Assembly (NCBI RefSeq): GCF_000003605.2
Contig: NW_003138320.1
Location: 670,281-704,235, forward strand
Length of the DNA: 33,955 nt
Direction: 5' to 3'
DNA from: Saccoglossus kowalevskii
Lineage: Eukaryota > Hemichordata > Enteropneusta > Harrimaniidae
Below are positions 11,637 through 22,419 of the stretch, one piece after another. Under the pieces are notes generated by a model, which ran no database searches, was not told the DNA's origin, and saw nothing but the letters and a program-made list of their open reading frames with translations. A program made the position numbers and the translations under genes. Position 1 is the stretch's first letter. The number at the start of each line of letters is the position of its first letter.

Positions 11637-11896
11637 GTATCAAATTCCGTGCATAAAAACTAGTGTAAAGAGGCGGCGGAGCGCGAATTTAGCCAAAATC
11701 GGACAGTAAGACAAACGCACTACAGGTGACTGTACCCTCGTTTGTCGTAAATAATTGAATGACTTCATAGTTCTACCGAGAAGGTTTTTGAATTTATTTG
11801 CTTTATTGTTTTCGTAAACAGTTTTATAATTGTAGTGATGCAAGTATAGCCTGGCAAGTATGAAATATTATAGCGGCAAACGTAATTTCAAACTGT

Positions 11897-12300
11897 TGTT
11901 CTTGAGCGAGGCTAACCGTGTCGTGAACTCGCAGTGGTTCGTAACCAGTCTTGTGATTGGTTCTTGACACATTTTGAACAGGCCACGCCTCCAACTGTGC
12001 ATTGCTTTCTGTGTAACCGCTAATTGTTCGTAAATGTAGTCAAATTGTGTAGTTTTGTTGATTTATTCTGTAGATATCGGTAAAATATAGGCAAGGTTTT
12101 GGCGAAATTTGAAAGAGCAACCAATATTCTTCAAGCTGTACATTTTTAATAATTTTATTTTTCATTCTTTTTGACTGTTTTTTTTTTTTTTTCAATTTAA
12201 AGAATGTGAGCTTTCTAGAGCCTTCATACCCCCCCCCCTCATGCTCATATGGACTGCGTTCAGTTGATTGTAGTTCCTGGGCTCCCTGTGGTCACGCCAG
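11897..12300 (-). repeat. Dispersed repeat family D, copy 1
   Basis: The reverse complement of this stretch matches 17737..18115 block by block: the GGTTCGTAACCAGTCTTGTGATTGG block, AGGCCACGCCTCCAACTGTG, ATTTATTCTGTAGATATCGGTAAAAT, and GTAGTTCCTGG near the far end. There is no terminal inverted repeat. A 24 bp poly(A) tract lies just beyond (12339..12362). Probably a retroposed or unclassified interspersed repeat. Confidence 0.6.
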
Positions 12301-12338
12301 ATTTTCTAATTTATGAGTCATAAAATCAAATTCTTTGT

Positions 12339-12362
12339 AAAAAAAAAAAAAAAAAAAAAAAA
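12339..12362. repeat. Poly(A) tract, 24 bp
   Basis: An uninterrupted A-run beyond family D copy 1. It could be the tail of a retroposed sequence or an independent homopolymer. Confidence 0.8.
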
Positions 12363-13990
12363 GCCGACTTTCTACACCAACCCAACAGCACACAGTGTGT
12401 TCAGCTTTCTTCAGTAAGTATTTTTACAGAACGGTTTTGATGTAATATGGATATTTTTACGGAGATTTAGATTTATTTCAAAATGACTGAATGGCAACTA
12501 TTTTGGGGTATCTCACAGTGAAAAAAAAAACTCCATAGTGTAGAGGATCATTTATAGATCAAACAAATCCCATGCTAGAAACTTGTTTTTCCTCCTTTAT
12601 TTAAATTCTTTTCTTTTGAATGAAGGCTTCTATAATTTTCAATTTAAGACAGCCTTTAAGATTTTGAATGAATTCAATAGTCCATCTACCTTCGTATGTT
12701 TTCTCTGCTACACTACCGAAAATAGACTCCAGAACATTTTCACTACTATTCCTGTTCGCCCACTATAAATTTGCATGTCTTGACCTTTAGCCTTTGAAAA
12801 ACCACCAAATCGTGTGAGGCATGTCAGTACAAAAGTCCACCCACTTGAATAATAAATTGCATGCCCATAGTTGTCAACTGGCAGGTGATTCAAATGCTAC
12901 AGAATCATGTAGACGTTTGCTGTTGTTGTATTTTTGTTCTCCCTTGATTTTATATTTTCACAGTACATCAATATACAATTATTCGATTTATTTTGAGATT
13001 GTCGTGTTGGTAAAATAGATAAAACACTTTTCTTTGTTTGAGCCGAGCGATGTTTGAGTAGAATATTATTTGCTAGCTCTATTATTGGCGACGGGATGTT
13101 CTCTCATCCCCAGATGAACGTCACAAGACGAATGGATTTGGTGTGCGGTAATTTGTCAGAGATTGTATCAAAGAAAACTGATAAAATATCCCATTACAAT
13201 TTTGACTAAATCGCAGCAGAAATGCATTTCAAAAAAGAATATAAGAATATATATTCAACACCACGATACCATTAAAGTCACTGAACAAGTCAGCTGAATG
13301 ACCCTCCGCTTTGGCAGGAGTTACTATTTTTAGTGGTAGCCAACAACGTTGACTGATATATATGATATCGACGTGAAACGTTGGCGGCACCATTTGCACG
13401 ATTCGTGGGAAATGTTTGCTATTCCACAACGTGTCACTGACATGTTTGATAGAGATACAGATATGGTGACAAAAATAAAAAAAATATCTATTCCATCATT
13501 CACACGCAGTTGTTAATTTCTTCCAATTTTACCATATTGAACTCGAAGGTAGGATTATTCCATTGACTTCAGATCTATGCAAACAGTTTGAACTTTAGGA
13601 CACGGTGGTATATGTGTAGAATAATATGGTTAAAGGGTCCTCGGCTGTATTCTTGTCAAATTCTCCGAAATGTTTGAAACAAGTAATATTAAACCAATGA
13701 CATTGGTGGTGCCAAGTGTATGTATATATGGTAAACAAATTGAATGTTATTGTAAATTGAACAGTTTCTAGACATATTGGAAATTCCTTGTTCAGCAGTT
13801 TGTGTGACTAAAAAGTAATTTATGTGACGTTCTCAGTCGACTAGTTAAATTCATTTGAAATATTTATTACAATATATGTTGAGCTGTATTAATTGATTCT
13901 ATTGAATGATTTGCTCTACTTTACAAATTTACAAATTTTCTTTAAAACAAAATGACTAACTTAGCATGTCAAACATCGCTGCTACAACGA
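12363..13990. other. Region upstream of lectin gene 2 without a recognised gene
   Basis: Only short frames with biased composition are present. No domain, splice-bounded exon or repeat shared with the rest of the window was recognised. Confidence 0.4.
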
Positions 13991-14074
13991 CAGGTGCAAA
14001 TGTTTGTTTGTTTGTGTTAAATTGTATATGCGACTCAAATTATTTGCACTATAACCATTTCATGTCTCTTGCAG

Positions 14075-14083
14075 AACGCCAAG
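14075..14083 (+). other. 5' UTR splice acceptor just before the gene 2 start codon
   Basis: TCTCTTGCAG ends at 14074, nine bases before the ATG, matching the position in gene 1. An ACAG|GTGCAA donor-like site at 13994 would make an 81 bp intron, close to the candidate in gene 1. The upstream noncoding exon is otherwise undefined. Confidence 0.55.
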
Positions 14084-16233
14084 ATGACGAGACAAGTTAT
14101 GTTGTTCATCTTAATTGGTGCAATGGCATCACCTGTATTAGGTGTGTACATGAGTTTATCTCGCGATATTTCTTGGTATGCATCTATAGTTACGAAACGA
14201 ATAATCAATAACCTGAATAATTTATTTTCTCTTCTTGTATTCAGTGAAATCAGCGTGCCTTGATGGGTGGTCCGAATACCTCGGACACTGTTACGGGTGT
14301 ATGCAACCCGCTACTACGTGGGAGCACGCTGATTATATATGCAAAAATCACTTTGGTTACTTAGCGTCGATACACACTCTTGATGAAAATGAGTTTGTGG
14401 CCGGCGCGTGTTCATCTGACTGGGATTTGTGGATAGGGTTTAATAAGAAGGTAAAGTCCCATCTCCTACCGCAGCCAAAAGTTATATTTGGTTAAAATGT
14501 TGATGTAAAATTATGTTCAAAATCTATTGATTATAGATAAAACGCATGAAAATGGGCAGATATTGGCGGTCCCGGGAAAGATAAACTTGAACAAATTGAT
14601 ATTCAAAATACATGCCAGGATTTGTGGGTAGGGTTTTTATCGCTGAAGGATACGTGTCATTTGTTGATGGCTTCAGATAAACGAGATATCATTGTGTTAA
14701 TTCAAATCAAATGCCCATGAATTTTTGCATGTTTTTTTTAATTATTGACCGATTTACTCCATGAACGGAAAAGATAAATCCCACTAAATTTGTTTGTGAA
14801 ATAAATTTAGTAATATCTTTGTCGTTTGTCACAGAACTTTAAAATGCGAATGCAGAGTTAAAGGTTAAACTGACCTCAGTGCAATATAATACGAGTTGTA
14901 TTCATCCGCCAAGGGTTGCGATTAGTCAAGCTGTTTAATTTTCGATCGCCATTTTGAATTTCACGCCTTCATGAAACCCGGTGCATTCACCCGGTTGTCT
15001 GAGATTCAGCATGCTACAAATGTGGTGATACTTTGAAATACACGTTTTGTTCAGCCAAAGCGAACACTTCTAGAAATAAGTCAGTTGGACATCTTGAATC
15101 AAATAGCAAAACAAAACATTTGAATGGAATTAATTAATACGTATATTTACATATTCAGGATGATTCATTAACTTGGCAATGGAGTGACGGAACTGATTTA
15201 GTGTACACGAATTGGGAAGAAGGACAACCAGATGGAGAATCCTCGGGATTATTGGATGGGGATGTTTCGTGTGCTATGCAAAAGAACGAGGCTGTTGTAG
15301 GCAGTGGTAGGTGACGCATCTAGTGTCTTCCCTTGCACATACATTATGCCATTATTGTATTAAAGCGCGGCAGTCGTCGCGCTGCGCATGTGCGACCATT
15401 GTTTTGATAAACATTGATTTTCCCGCAATCCAATGCGCTTTTCAAATGGGAATCACAAGTATGAGGTTTGACCTGTGTGCGAATTGCACTAATTACCGCC
15501 GGTGACTCCTTTGATACCTTCCAAACACCTAAAAAAACTAATTAAAGCTTCGTGGCGTCCCAGTTTGTACTCGTTGATCTGCGCAACAGTCAAATTTGCC
15601 ATCTTTGTTTATATGAGACCCATATATCTCGAGCATGCGTGACGCGACGACTACCGCCCTTTAACGTGTTAAACGAGGGCTTCACGTGAAGTCACAGTGT
15701 GATAGCGTACTTCTTTTAATACACACAGGTGGTCAGATACAATGTTGTATGTAACAATAAACTATTTTCTGCGCACTGTGAGATCCCGCGTTGCGCGTGA
15801 AATCGAACGTAAAAACTGGACAAACAAATATCACGGCGTCGTAGTGGCGTCAAAACGTCGCATTTGATAAAGTCAAAAGTATCAATTGGGTATCTCCGGG
15901 CTTAATAATGTGCTATACATTTAATCGTCATTTTTTCTGAAGTAAGTGTATCCAAACATCATGCTCCCCCGTAGAAGCACAGCATTTGAACATTGAAAAA
16001 ATAGTCATGTTCAAAATCAAATTCTTCAATTATTACAGCAGCCGATAGATCCACGCTTTTCACGCATAACGCGAGATCTCGCAGTGAACGGTAAATCACC
16101 TATTAATCTAGGGTTACATGTGACGTCATAATGTAATAACGTACGTCATTGACTACACACAGGTGATCAGACATGGGAAGATGAAGACTGTTTGAACGAA
16201 TATTATTTTGTGTGTAAAGCCAAAGTTCTGTGA
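14084..16233 (+). CDS. Secreted single-domain C-type lectin, gene 2 (4 coding exons)
   Basis: Coding exons are 14084..14141, 14245..14450, 15159..15306 and 16163..16233 (TGA), 483 nt and 160 residues, with phases 1, 0, 1 as in gene 1. The 58-nt first exon encodes a signal peptide (MTRQVMLFILIGAMASPVLG). The lectin domain reads GWSEY, HCYGC, YICKNHFGYLASIH, DLWIGFN, WQWSDG, YTNW, QPDGES, DVSCAM, WEDEDC and FVC. About half of the positions match gene 1 by eye, and all eight cysteines are conserved. QPD suggests galactose-type specificity, but the WND Asn is replaced by Glu. No membrane anchor follows. Intron 3 holds two mobile elements (15360..15664 and 15763..16102), the second ending about 60 bp before the last coding exon. 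A tandem duplicate of gene 1 is the simplest origin. Confidence 0.9.
15360..15664. mobile_element. TTAAAG-ended TIR element (305 bp)
   Basis: Inverted ends TTAAAGCGCGGCAGTCGTCGCG and its counterpart CGCGACGACTACCGCCCTTTAA bound a 305 bp noncoding stretch. Possible TTAA target use would suggest a piggyBac-like origin, but this is inference. It begins 54 bp after exon 3 of lectin gene 2. Confidence 0.55.
15763..16102 (+). mobile_element. TIR element family A, copy 2 (diverged)
   Basis: Same orientation as copy 1. It shares the GTGAAATCGAACGTAAAAAC block, the CTTAATAATGTGCT block and the terminal CGAGATCTCGCAG, but the middle is more diverged than in other copies. It lies in intron 3 of lectin gene 2, ending about 60 bp before the last coding exon. 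Confidence 0.75.
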
Positions 16234-16870
16234 ACCGGTAAGTGGCGCTATTAGGTTCAAAAATAACTACATGCTGACGGGTTTTTTTTATAGATAAAAG
16301 GTGCGCAACATTTGTGCTCACCAAATCAGACGAGGAAACCTTGTCGTAAAAAGTGGGGAAAATGTCCTCTTGAAGCAAATAAAATATTTGCCACTTGAAA
16401 GCGTCACGTTCACGTGTAATCAGAACTCTTTGTTTTTTCTCTTTTTTTTCTTCTTTTTTTTCATTGTTGTCAAACCACACATTTCTGAGGTGTTACTGAC
16501 ATTTGATTATGAACAGTAAATGATAGATGACTTTTCTGCTCAAAGTGCTGGTCATTATGTGTTCCAATCGTTGTTATTTAAATTTTCGCTTAGAATCATT
16601 AATTTTCGCTATTTTCAGTGAAAATAAATTCCATACAAAACACCCGAAGTTTTTTCAGCGAAAATTAATTCCAGCTAAAATAAAGTATTTTACAGTACAT
16701 AAAATTCAAACACGTGCTAACTAACCAGTACATTCGATAAACAAGAGATTAACATCTATAATGTTTTATTTTCAGGTACCGTTGTTGAAGACAATCTAAG
16801 ATGACTTCAAAGTGATTATATATACAAATACCTTAATGAATAAAACAATACTCGTATATTCAGAACCCAT
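16234..16870 (+). other. 3' UTR of lectin gene 2 with an intron and poly(A) signal
   Basis: A perfect donor GTAAGT at 16238, four bases after the stop codon, pairs with the acceptor TTATTTTCAG ending at 16775. The last exon starts at 16776 and holds a canonical AATAAA at 16839..16844. The removed 538 bp contain a polypyrimidine tract and an inverted-repeat element fragment. This mirrors gene 1, so the 3' UTR intron probably predates the duplication. Confidence 0.65.
16545..16697. mobile_element. TTTTACAGTA-ended element fragment
   Basis: Alternating ATTTTCGC and GCGAAAATTAATTCC motifs lead to TATTTTACAGTA at the right. The left end with TACTGTAAAA is missing. It lies inside the 3' UTR intron of lectin gene 2. 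Confidence 0.45.
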
Positions 16871-17394
16871 GCCTTCGCTGTGTTGGATATGTCTGCACAC
16901 TTCCAACACTGGTGGCGCTCTCACTTCCGTTTAAAAGGTCAGACTATGTGCATTATGCATAGAGGTCATACATCCGGGTAGTGTCAATAAGAATGTATAA
17001 ATCACATGTCCTAACCATGCGAGCAATTTCCATTGTATCTTAATACAGCAAAGTTAAGGTAAAAATAGGAATGATTTCAATTGAAAGAAAATAATTCCCA
17101 CACAAATTAATTATAAATTCGAGAATGCATCAATATTCTATATTTGTTTTTGCCATTTTTTAGTTTTTTTCAGTTTATCATAGTTCTCTGCCCTCGTGGT
17201 AGTTTAAAACAGTTTCGTGTATCCTCGGGGCGGACATCCGGGCATTTTCTACCGCCTGGCAACCCTCGCGGTGAAAACAAAGACCAAAAACTCGCAGAAA
17301 ACGGTACTTTGCGATGGTTGTTGAGAGTCCCCTGAACAGTGTAACATGATTAGCCCTACGTGTGTAACATATATGAATTTGGTTGTTCAGGATT

Positions 17395-17700
17395 ACTTCA
17401 AAGTTGAGTTTGTGTTGTTTTCTCGAGTTTTCACCGGCTGGACCGGCGTTCCACAGCAGCGCGCACAGAGCCCTTAGAAATACGTGGTACAGTGGTGCGC
17501 GTCTTAGCAACGTGGAACGTCCGTGACGTAGCTCCGCCCCCTCGTATAGCCCTGGATCTACGGCATTTTCAGAATGGGCTTTATTTACATTAGTACCGGA
17601 TGCCCATCCAACGCCGCAATGAATCCTGCTATAGCAAAACGAAGTGGACGCGTAAGACACAATACACAGAATGCGCATGCGTACACCAGCACTAACCTAA
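17395..17700. promoter_or_regulatory. CpG-dense segment with promoter-type motifs
   Basis: Within 300 bp there are TGACGT (17524), the GC box CCGCCCC (17534..17540), a perfect palindromic NRF1-like TGCGCATGCG (17672..17681) and an RFX-like GTCTTAGCAAC (17501). CpG is much denser than in the surroundings. A 166-codon minus-strand frame (17178..17678) runs through it but shows no recognised domain and may be a by-product of the composition. It lies about 0.5 kb downstream of lectin gene 2. Confidence 0.3.
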
Positions 17701-17736
17701 CTTCAACTGCCCGTACAAGATATTATATTTTGAAGT

Positions 17737-18115
17737 GTAATCACAGGGAGACCAGGAACTATAATCAACTGTAGTACGCAGTCTCTATAGACAAGGGATG
17801 AAGGCTCCAGCCAGCTCACATTTTTTAAACTCCAAAAAACAGGCGAAAAGAGTGAAAAATAAAATCTAAAAACAAATACCAGGTTGAAGAATATTAGTTG
17901 CTCCTTCAAATTTCGCCAAAGCCTTACCTACATTTTACCGATATCTGCAGAATAAATCAAGAAAACTACACAAATTGACTCCATTTAGGAATTCCTAACG
18001 GTTTGCCCGAACGCACGGCACAGTTGGAGGCGTGGCCTGTTCAGCATTTTGTCAACAACCAATCACAAGACTGGTTACGAACCACATCGAGGTCACGAGT
18101 CGGTAAGCCTTGCTC
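17737..18115 (+). repeat. Dispersed repeat family D, copy 2
   Basis: Inverted relative to 11897..12300, with small indels (for example AGGAATTCCTAACGG replaces a segment). Open frames across it are therefore repeat-derived. Confidence 0.6.
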
Positions 18116-18734
18116 ATTTATGAATATAAAGCTCAATAAACAATTCAAAGGCATAAGTCTCTCATTTGGGGACCAGATTTTTGAGCGGAGCGTCAAAACT
18201 TTTAAAAATTACATTACTGAAAAGTTTAAGAAATAAGATTTACAATATTAAATTAGAAAAAAAATCATACATTGTCACATGTATGTCACATGTATGTCAC
18301 AGTTGTCGAATAACTTAGTATAAACAATTTATTTTACATACACGCTGTATGGGATCCATTTTGAATGCATTACTGCGATTATGGTGCTGGTTCTGATGGT
18401 ACTTTAATGCAAGAAGCCTACTTTTAAATTAGAATTCCCAAAGCCAATATAAGAATATTAGTAGAAATGACAGATTCAAAATAGGTGTTCTTTCTGTGAA
18501 TCCTCTCATGAGCATAACAAGAAATGTTTTCCAAAGATAGAGGATGAGTCGTATATATGTTATTACATTTTGACACTGATAAAAATAGTTGCCCAAGAAC
18601 ACGTCTACAATATTCAAGTGTAGAAATACATGCATGGTTGTTTGCATAAATCGATATATTAGAGTGGAATAATATTTGAACTCGTGCCTAAATATTTGAT
18701 AAATGTAATTTGTACCCGTTCAAGTTTGGCTATT

Positions 18735-19948
18735 GAAGGAAACATCAATTCAAACAACATGATGACCCCTGAAGAAAAAGCTCCACAAATGTAGGAGAAT
18801 GGAATTTACAGTTTTTTTATATCAATTTTCATTCTCTAGATATTCAACTTTTCATCAGTGTTATGTAGTCAGCCATATTGATTTTCAAGCAAAGGATTAT
18901 GGGTAAAGTATGACATCATAGAATCTATTGTCAGAAATTGAGAAAATGATTTCAGCTTGAACTTCAAAAGTTGAACTTCAAATTGGCTGAAAGTTTAGAG
19001 ATTGGTATCATACATGTACTGGTGTCATCCATGTTTATAAAATAGTTGTCATGGAAACAGAACTGAAAATATTTATTTTTATGTTTTTCTACCAAATTCT
19101 CAAATTTCCTTATATTGTATACAATTTACCAATGTGAGTAGGTTATATAGGTGATATATCACAAGTTGACCACAAAAAGGGGACACAAAATTGTCATTTT
19201 ATATTTCACGACTAAAAGATTGATTTTTTTTTTTTTAACGTTTTCAGCAATATCTTCACTTCATGTGTATTTGTGATATTTCCACTACTATAATTATATA
19301 CATGAGTAATATGCACAACAAAAATTGGAACTAATTCGCATCAGTATTTCTCATGTTATGGATGAAATAATGTTCTCAATAGGTGATTTTCCGTAAAATT
19401 GCGAGATCTCGTGAGATGCATGAAAGACGCGCGACGAACGTCTGCCGCAAAAATCGAACGATTTGATTTTGAACTCGAATTTCCTTATTTCGTAGCTTAC
19501 ATTGACCGGCCGATCTTCGACAGAGGAATATTGCTTCCGAAGACCCTTACTTAATCGAATTGCCCATCATCAAATGTGGACAGCACATTATTAACCATGG
19601 AAATGTCCCCAAAATACATTCGCGTTTGTCGAATCCCACGCGATGTTTGACGCCACTACGACGCTATGACCTTTGTTTGTCCTGTTTTTACGTTCGATTT
19701 CACGCATAACGCGTGATTCTCGCAGTGTACGGGAAATGGTCTATTGTTGACAACAGATTCTATGATGTCATACTTTAACCATAATCCTTTGCTTGAGATT
19801 CAAGATGGCTGACTACATAATAATGATATAAAGTTGAATATCTAGAGAATGAAAAGTGATATAAAAAAATTGTAAACTGCATTCTCCTACATTTGTGGGC
19901 CTTTTTCTTTAGAGTTCATTATGTTGCTTAGATTGATGTTTTCCTTTA
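18735..19948. mobile_element. Family B long-inverted-repeat element, copy 2, interrupted by family A
   Basis: The left arm (GGAAACATCAATT..., ACAAATGTAGGAGAATG..., CATTCTCTAGATATTCAACT, GGATTATGGGTAAAGTATGA) reappears as the reverse complement at the right end over roughly 200 bp. The middle, about 500 bp, is AT-rich and noncoding. A family A copy (19379..19744) splits it. The arms could fold into a long hairpin. Confidence 0.75.
19379..19744 (-). mobile_element. TIR element family A, copy 3, nested in a family B element
   Basis: A reverse-orientation copy bounded by ATAGGTGATTTTCCG and GGGAAATGGTCTAT. Family B sequence continues on both sides, so this copy inserted after the family B element arrived. 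Confidence 0.8.
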
Positions 19949-20815
19949 AATGAATTCTGCGACGGTAACCAGACATACAATCAGTTTTTCCGGTTACTCT
20001 GTACAATAAATATGTACAGTGACTTCAAAATGTTTAAGGAGACCCGGGAATTTATATTTGGTAACAATAACTGGAATGTGAGTTTGTCGTCGCGTAGCTT
20101 ACGTAAACGCAGTCCCTCTATCGGAGACCTTTCCGAGTTCTCTCAAACCGTTTCATACTGTCGTGTGAGGGCGCTGCAAATACGTCATTCGTCGAGTCCC
20201 TTTATACAGACTCTCTGTATAAAGGGACTCTAGTCATTCGTATTCGGAAATCGGGTACGGCGTGGTCAGAATCAATATGGCGGCTACATTGATGTAATTG
20301 CATTTAGTGAATCAATTGCTTGAACTCGCTCAGTTGCCCTATTTTGCACAGAACTATCTAAATTAAATGTCTACAGTGCCAACAAGTACTAACACATTAT
20401 TTGAAAAATGGAAAAACAAATCTAAAGAAAATATGACAGAAATGTCGTGGTTTTCCAATGGAAAGAAAAAAGTGTAATGTTAACGTTAAGTTGAATTTAC
20501 AAATGTTGCCGCTTTTCAAGGATGAGTTTTACGAGGATACCAGAGTCGCCGTAATTTCAAGTTGATTAATTGATTAGTGGAAATATAGAACGATACTCGT
20601 TTACTATCTATTGGTCTCGGAGTAATTCATATGCAAAGAAAAGAAAATATTGTTGTTACTATAAAACAGTGATGTATATTACTTTGAATAATACGAAAAC
20701 ACGTGTGGTGATGCGACTTTCCGCTTGTCAGCTGTGAGAAATAATCTCAAACTGAGTTGAGGGGTTAAATAACCGAATAAATTAGAAGATAACGTTCTGA
20801 TAGACAGGAAGTGTA
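19949..20815. other. Region without a recognised gene
   Basis: It contains the perfect hairpin at 20194..20230. Nothing else could be assigned. Confidence 0.4.
20194..20230. repeat. Perfect 17 bp hairpin with 3 bp loop
   Basis: GAGTCCCTTTATACAGA, loop CTC, then TCTGTATAAAGGGACTC. The direct repeat GTCATTCGT flanks it on both sides. It is too short for a standard microRNA precursor. Confidence 0.9.
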
Positions 20816-20875
20816 ATGATCCCACCGCATGTGCCCGCTTGCGGTAAAAAAAGAATAAACTTTCTTCTTTACCAA

Positions 20876-21045
20876 GAATTCGGAAATTTACAAGTGTTGT
20901 ATACGTCACCATCGCCCCCATTCGAACAAGGCTCGACGCTCGAATTTGTAATTCACGTTAAATATTGTCTATTGCACGCTTCTTATTCCCCAGCATACGA
21001 CGGTTCTTTCTACGCTTTCGTTGATATTAAGGTTATAGCCATTTG
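20876..21045 (+). pseudogene. Exon-like fragment resembling a DUF11-type beta-sandwich repeat
   Basis: An open frame encodes PPFEQGSTLEFVIHV, then about ten residues later SPAYDGSFYAFVD, ending at TGA 21043..21045. A 'G-x-T-L-x-F-x-I-x-V' strand followed by 'S-x-A-Y-D' is the layout of DUF11-like and related beta-sandwich repeats in animal surface proteins. No neighbouring repeat or convincing splice borders were found. It may be a decayed exon or coincidence; the similarity comes from memory of the pattern, not from a search. Confidence 0.15.
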
Positions 21046-21651
21046 AAAGCCAAAGTCAATGTATACCATCTTCTATAATATAAAACCATGCGATATGTAT
21101 TTTCTTTTCTAAACTAAGAATAATTAGATTCAAAGTATTGGACCAATTTTTTTTTTTTTGCGGGTAAAGATAAATCTTGAAACAGAAAGAATAAATTCTA
21201 CTAGTACTCAACATGAAAATTTATCCACAAATAATAAGTCCTTGGTCTGACCACCCCTCGAAACATGTAGAGGTCCGTCCCTAACTCGGATTGTTTCATG
21301 TGAAATTATTCAATGTCAGTGAAATATCCAGTTTTGTCGCACTTTTAACTTTTTCTATTATTATAAAAAAAAATTTGAGAACAGTAAGTAATAGATAATA
21401 TTTCAGTCAAAATAAATATTGAAATTATAGAAAAATGTAAAAGTAGAAGAAAATTATGGTGGGTTGGCGTGCCCCCTCTCTTTTTTTATTGTTGACGTGA
21501 TAGTCTCTACGTTCTACTTGATGCACGCCCAAACTGATTATTGGAATAATTGCAAACACCCCTTATCAGTCAAAATACCTGGTATAGTCATATCAGGTAT
21601 GTTTAATCTGTCAGTTTAGAAGACATACCATTCGTCTGTCCACATACAGTG

Positions 21652-21770
21652 ATCATCGCGACTTGGCAGCAATTCAAGAATCCATGCTACTCTCGTGCCG
21701 AAAAAACGCTGAGCTCGATCGCAGACGAAAACTACGTGACAAGTCGTCGAGTTTGTAGATGTAGGTTAAA
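21652..21770 (+). other. Exon-like open frame with two competing readings
   Basis: Following an acceptor-like CACATACAG, one frame reads SDHRDLAAIQESMLLSCRKN and then a charged helical stretch to SSSL and TAG. An alternative frame reads VIIATWQQFKNPCYSRAEK and stays open to 21834. The first has charged, coiled-coil-like composition and would be a terminal exon. Neither was recognised and neighbouring exons are unknown. Confidence 0.15.
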
Positions 21771-21964
21771 ACAGATAAAGTTCGAGCTGACATGCCTAGT
21801 AAAGCATTTTGGTCGTCAGACTGCGGCTGTTTAAAATGGAAGTCTGGGCTGGCTGTTGGAAACTATTTCTAACTAAAATGCTTACAATTGTGGTCAATTT
21901 TTCCCCGCCATTACAAGCCCTAGTAGTACGCTTTGCAGTTTGTCAAAGGAATACCTTGACTACA

Positions 21965-22290
21965 CCTTAGTTCCTGATACTATTATGAGGTTATTACGAA
22001 GAAGTATTGGCCGACGCCCAGCGGAGGTCAATGCGACGGCGTACTGTCTGAGTGCATACTTTTTGGTATTCTCGTAATAACCTTATTATTATACATCTTT
22101 TCCTCCTAAGGATACATCATGGGCTGCCATGTTTGTTTTTTATGATTGAAGCACGCTCACGTGCGTAATTACTCCATATTTGGAATTCGCATTTCCTAAT
22201 ATGGTAGAATGAAAATACCGAGTGCAATACCGCAAAATTACGGCACGCTGTAACTTATGGCGTTACGGTGACAGATGTATAATATACTAT
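21965..22290 (-). repeat. Dispersed repeat family E, copy 2
   Basis: Reverse-complement match to 4740..5140, including GGAATTCGCATTTCCTAATA, CGTTACGGTGACAGATGTAT and GTACTGTCTGAGTGCATAC. A third small fragment is at 7970..8060 (TTTGGAATTCTCATTTCC, GTAGAATGCAAATACC), immediately before exon 3 of lectin gene 1. Confidence 0.6.
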
Positions 22291-22419
22291 ATATTTAATG
22301 GAAGATCACTACTATATCAATGAGGAAATTCATGTATCACATCTGTTTAAAAGTAGTGATAAGTATAAAACCTGGTTTTAAAAAGGTCGGTGAACCATGT
22401 TTGAAGGTTTTTAAAGTAT

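Noticed and set aside
20194-20230. microRNA precursor
   Set aside because: The 17 bp stem with a 3 bp loop is too short for a normal animal precursor, and the flanks do not extend the pairing.
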